A stretch of DNA of 5,083 nucleotides from Tannerellaceae bacterium (GTDB taxonomy: Bacteria; Bacteroidota; Bacteroidia; Bacteroidales; Tannerellaceae), in the NCBI GenBank assembly GCA_020860805.1, contig JAJBTP010000595.1, forward strand, positions 1-5,083, given 5' to 3'. The notes beneath the pieces are model-generated. The model was not told the origin of the DNA. It worked only from the letters and a program-made list of their open reading frames with translations, and searched no databases. Positions 4,544 through 5,083 of this stretch are shown in pieces; the first letter of the stretch is position 1, and each line of letters begins with the position of its first letter. The position numbers and the translations under genes are program-made.

Positions 4544-5083
4544 ATAACGACGAATCGCCTTACTTTACATCCGTATACGAAGATTCACCCCTAAACCGGG
4601 TAACAGAACAATACGGTCCCGGAAAAGAGTGGCACGACAACGGGCAGGGAATAAAAACTGAATTTCTGTCCAATACGGCCGGTTTACCCTGCCGGCTTTA
4701 TAAAGTAAATGACGGTACAAATGCGCTAAGTATCACCCAATCAGGTAATTATGCGAATGGAGAATTATTTATAACCAAAGCATCAGACGAAGAAGGAAAG
4801 AATATCACCTATGAGTTTACTAATAAGGCAGGGCAGGTAATGCTTACCCGCCGGATGGAAGGGAGCACTTCACTGGATACCTATTATATATACGATAGTT
4901 TTGGCAACCTGCGGGTGGTGCTTCCTCCACTGGCCAGTGAGGTACTTACCGGAACGGCCGCCTGGACGGAAACCCATACAACAGTCATGCAATATGCTTT
5001 CCTTTATAAATATGATCACAGGAACCGCTGCATTGCCAAAAAACTACCCGGAGCAGACTGGATATACTATATCTATGACAAAG
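4483..5083 (+). CDS. RHS/YD-repeat core segment of gene 2, open at window end
   Basis: The frame is open from the GG break (SEGAHKSFRTIKNSAIST) to the last base. ATG 4540 is an internal Met (STAMNNDESPYF), although it would give a 181-codon open frame to the edge. Conserved steps are YEDSPLNRVTEQYGPGKEW, LSNTAGLPCRLYKVNDG, NYANGELFITKASDEEGK, YEFTNKAGQVMLTRRMEG, YIYDSFGNLRVVLPPLASE and YDHRNRCIAKKLPGADW. A further YD unit (YYIYDK) begins at the very edge. These match the region ahead of the RHS-associated core in Bacteroidetes polymorphic-toxin proteins. The C-terminus, and so any toxin or immunity gene, is not in view. Confidence 0.8.

Larger units (their letters stand above)
3076..5083 (+). 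pseudogene. Secreted RHS-repeat protein (gene 2), partial at right edge, three frame breaks
   Basis: This is the second gene read across its frame breaks, at least 669 codons and open at the window edge. Order: signal peptide (MKTYIYIYIILIFMLC, likely cut after HIQA before QYSIN), three tandem beta-sandwich-like domains of about 115-130 aa, a DUF6443-like module (YVRTKTYTY to EYDKFGRESRSW), then the conserved RHS region (EDSPLNRVTEQYGPGKEW, AGLPCRLYKVNDG, YDSFGNLRVVLPP, YKYDHRNRCIAKKLPGADW). From family knowledge, such proteins go on to an RHS-associated core and a variable, often toxic C-terminus; that part lies outside the window, so a toxin role is inference. Breaks are at the (TA)9 tract 3085-3102, T6 3761-3766 and GG 4480-4481. 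Each fits one missing base, or one extra TA unit at the first. No promoter is seen in the 12-base gap after gene 1. Confidence 0.8.

Noticed and set aside
4540..5083. An independent gene starting at ATG 4540
   Set aside because: Family-like sequence in the same frame extends upstream to about 4483, so it is the continuation of gene 2.
1..5083. tRNA, rRNA, CRISPR array, insertion sequence or integrase
   Set aside because: I saw no cloverleaf-like block, spaced direct repeats, transposase or recombinase motif on either strand.

Overview
The window looks like chromosomal DNA from a Bacteroidales-type bacterium (Bacteroides, Parabacteroides, Dysgonomonas or a relative). Three things point there: the DNA is AT-rich, the starts have A/T-rich leaders with no Shine-Dalgarno sequence, and there is a perfect Bacteroidetes -7 box (TATGTTTG). 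The proteins also match a family I know mainly from this phylum. The genus is inference.

Layout, all on the + strand. Bases 1-183 are a non-coding leader with an 8-bp inverted repeat, a small hairpin and the promoter. Bases 184-3063 hold gene 1, a secreted RHS/SpvB-like beta-shell protein of about 958 aa once its frame is repaired. Twelve bases later, gene 2 starts at 3076 and runs off the right edge. It encodes a secreted RHS-repeat protein: signal peptide, three tandem beta-sandwich-like domains, a DUF6443-like module, then YD/RHS repeats. In Bacteroidetes such pairs usually encode an export/encapsulation partner followed by a large RHS protein whose variable C-terminus can be a toxin. Any such C-terminus lies beyond this window.

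Neither gene reads through as given. I count eight frame breaks, five in gene 1 and three in gene 2. Most lie in homopolymers or short repeats: T2, A5, A4, A7/CC, (TA)9, T6 and GG. Family-like protein sequence resumes in the next frame within a few residues every time, and I see no substitution-type nonsense codon or large deletion. This fits indel errors in the assembly, or very recent pseudogenisation. Two breaks could be biological: the (TA)9 tract in gene 2's signal peptide, which could act as a phase-variation switch, and a correctly phased T TTT TTA heptamer where a -1 shift is exactly what is needed.

The entries give two gene-level reconstructions, then each uninterrupted reading segment, because automated annotation would show the segments as separate short genes.
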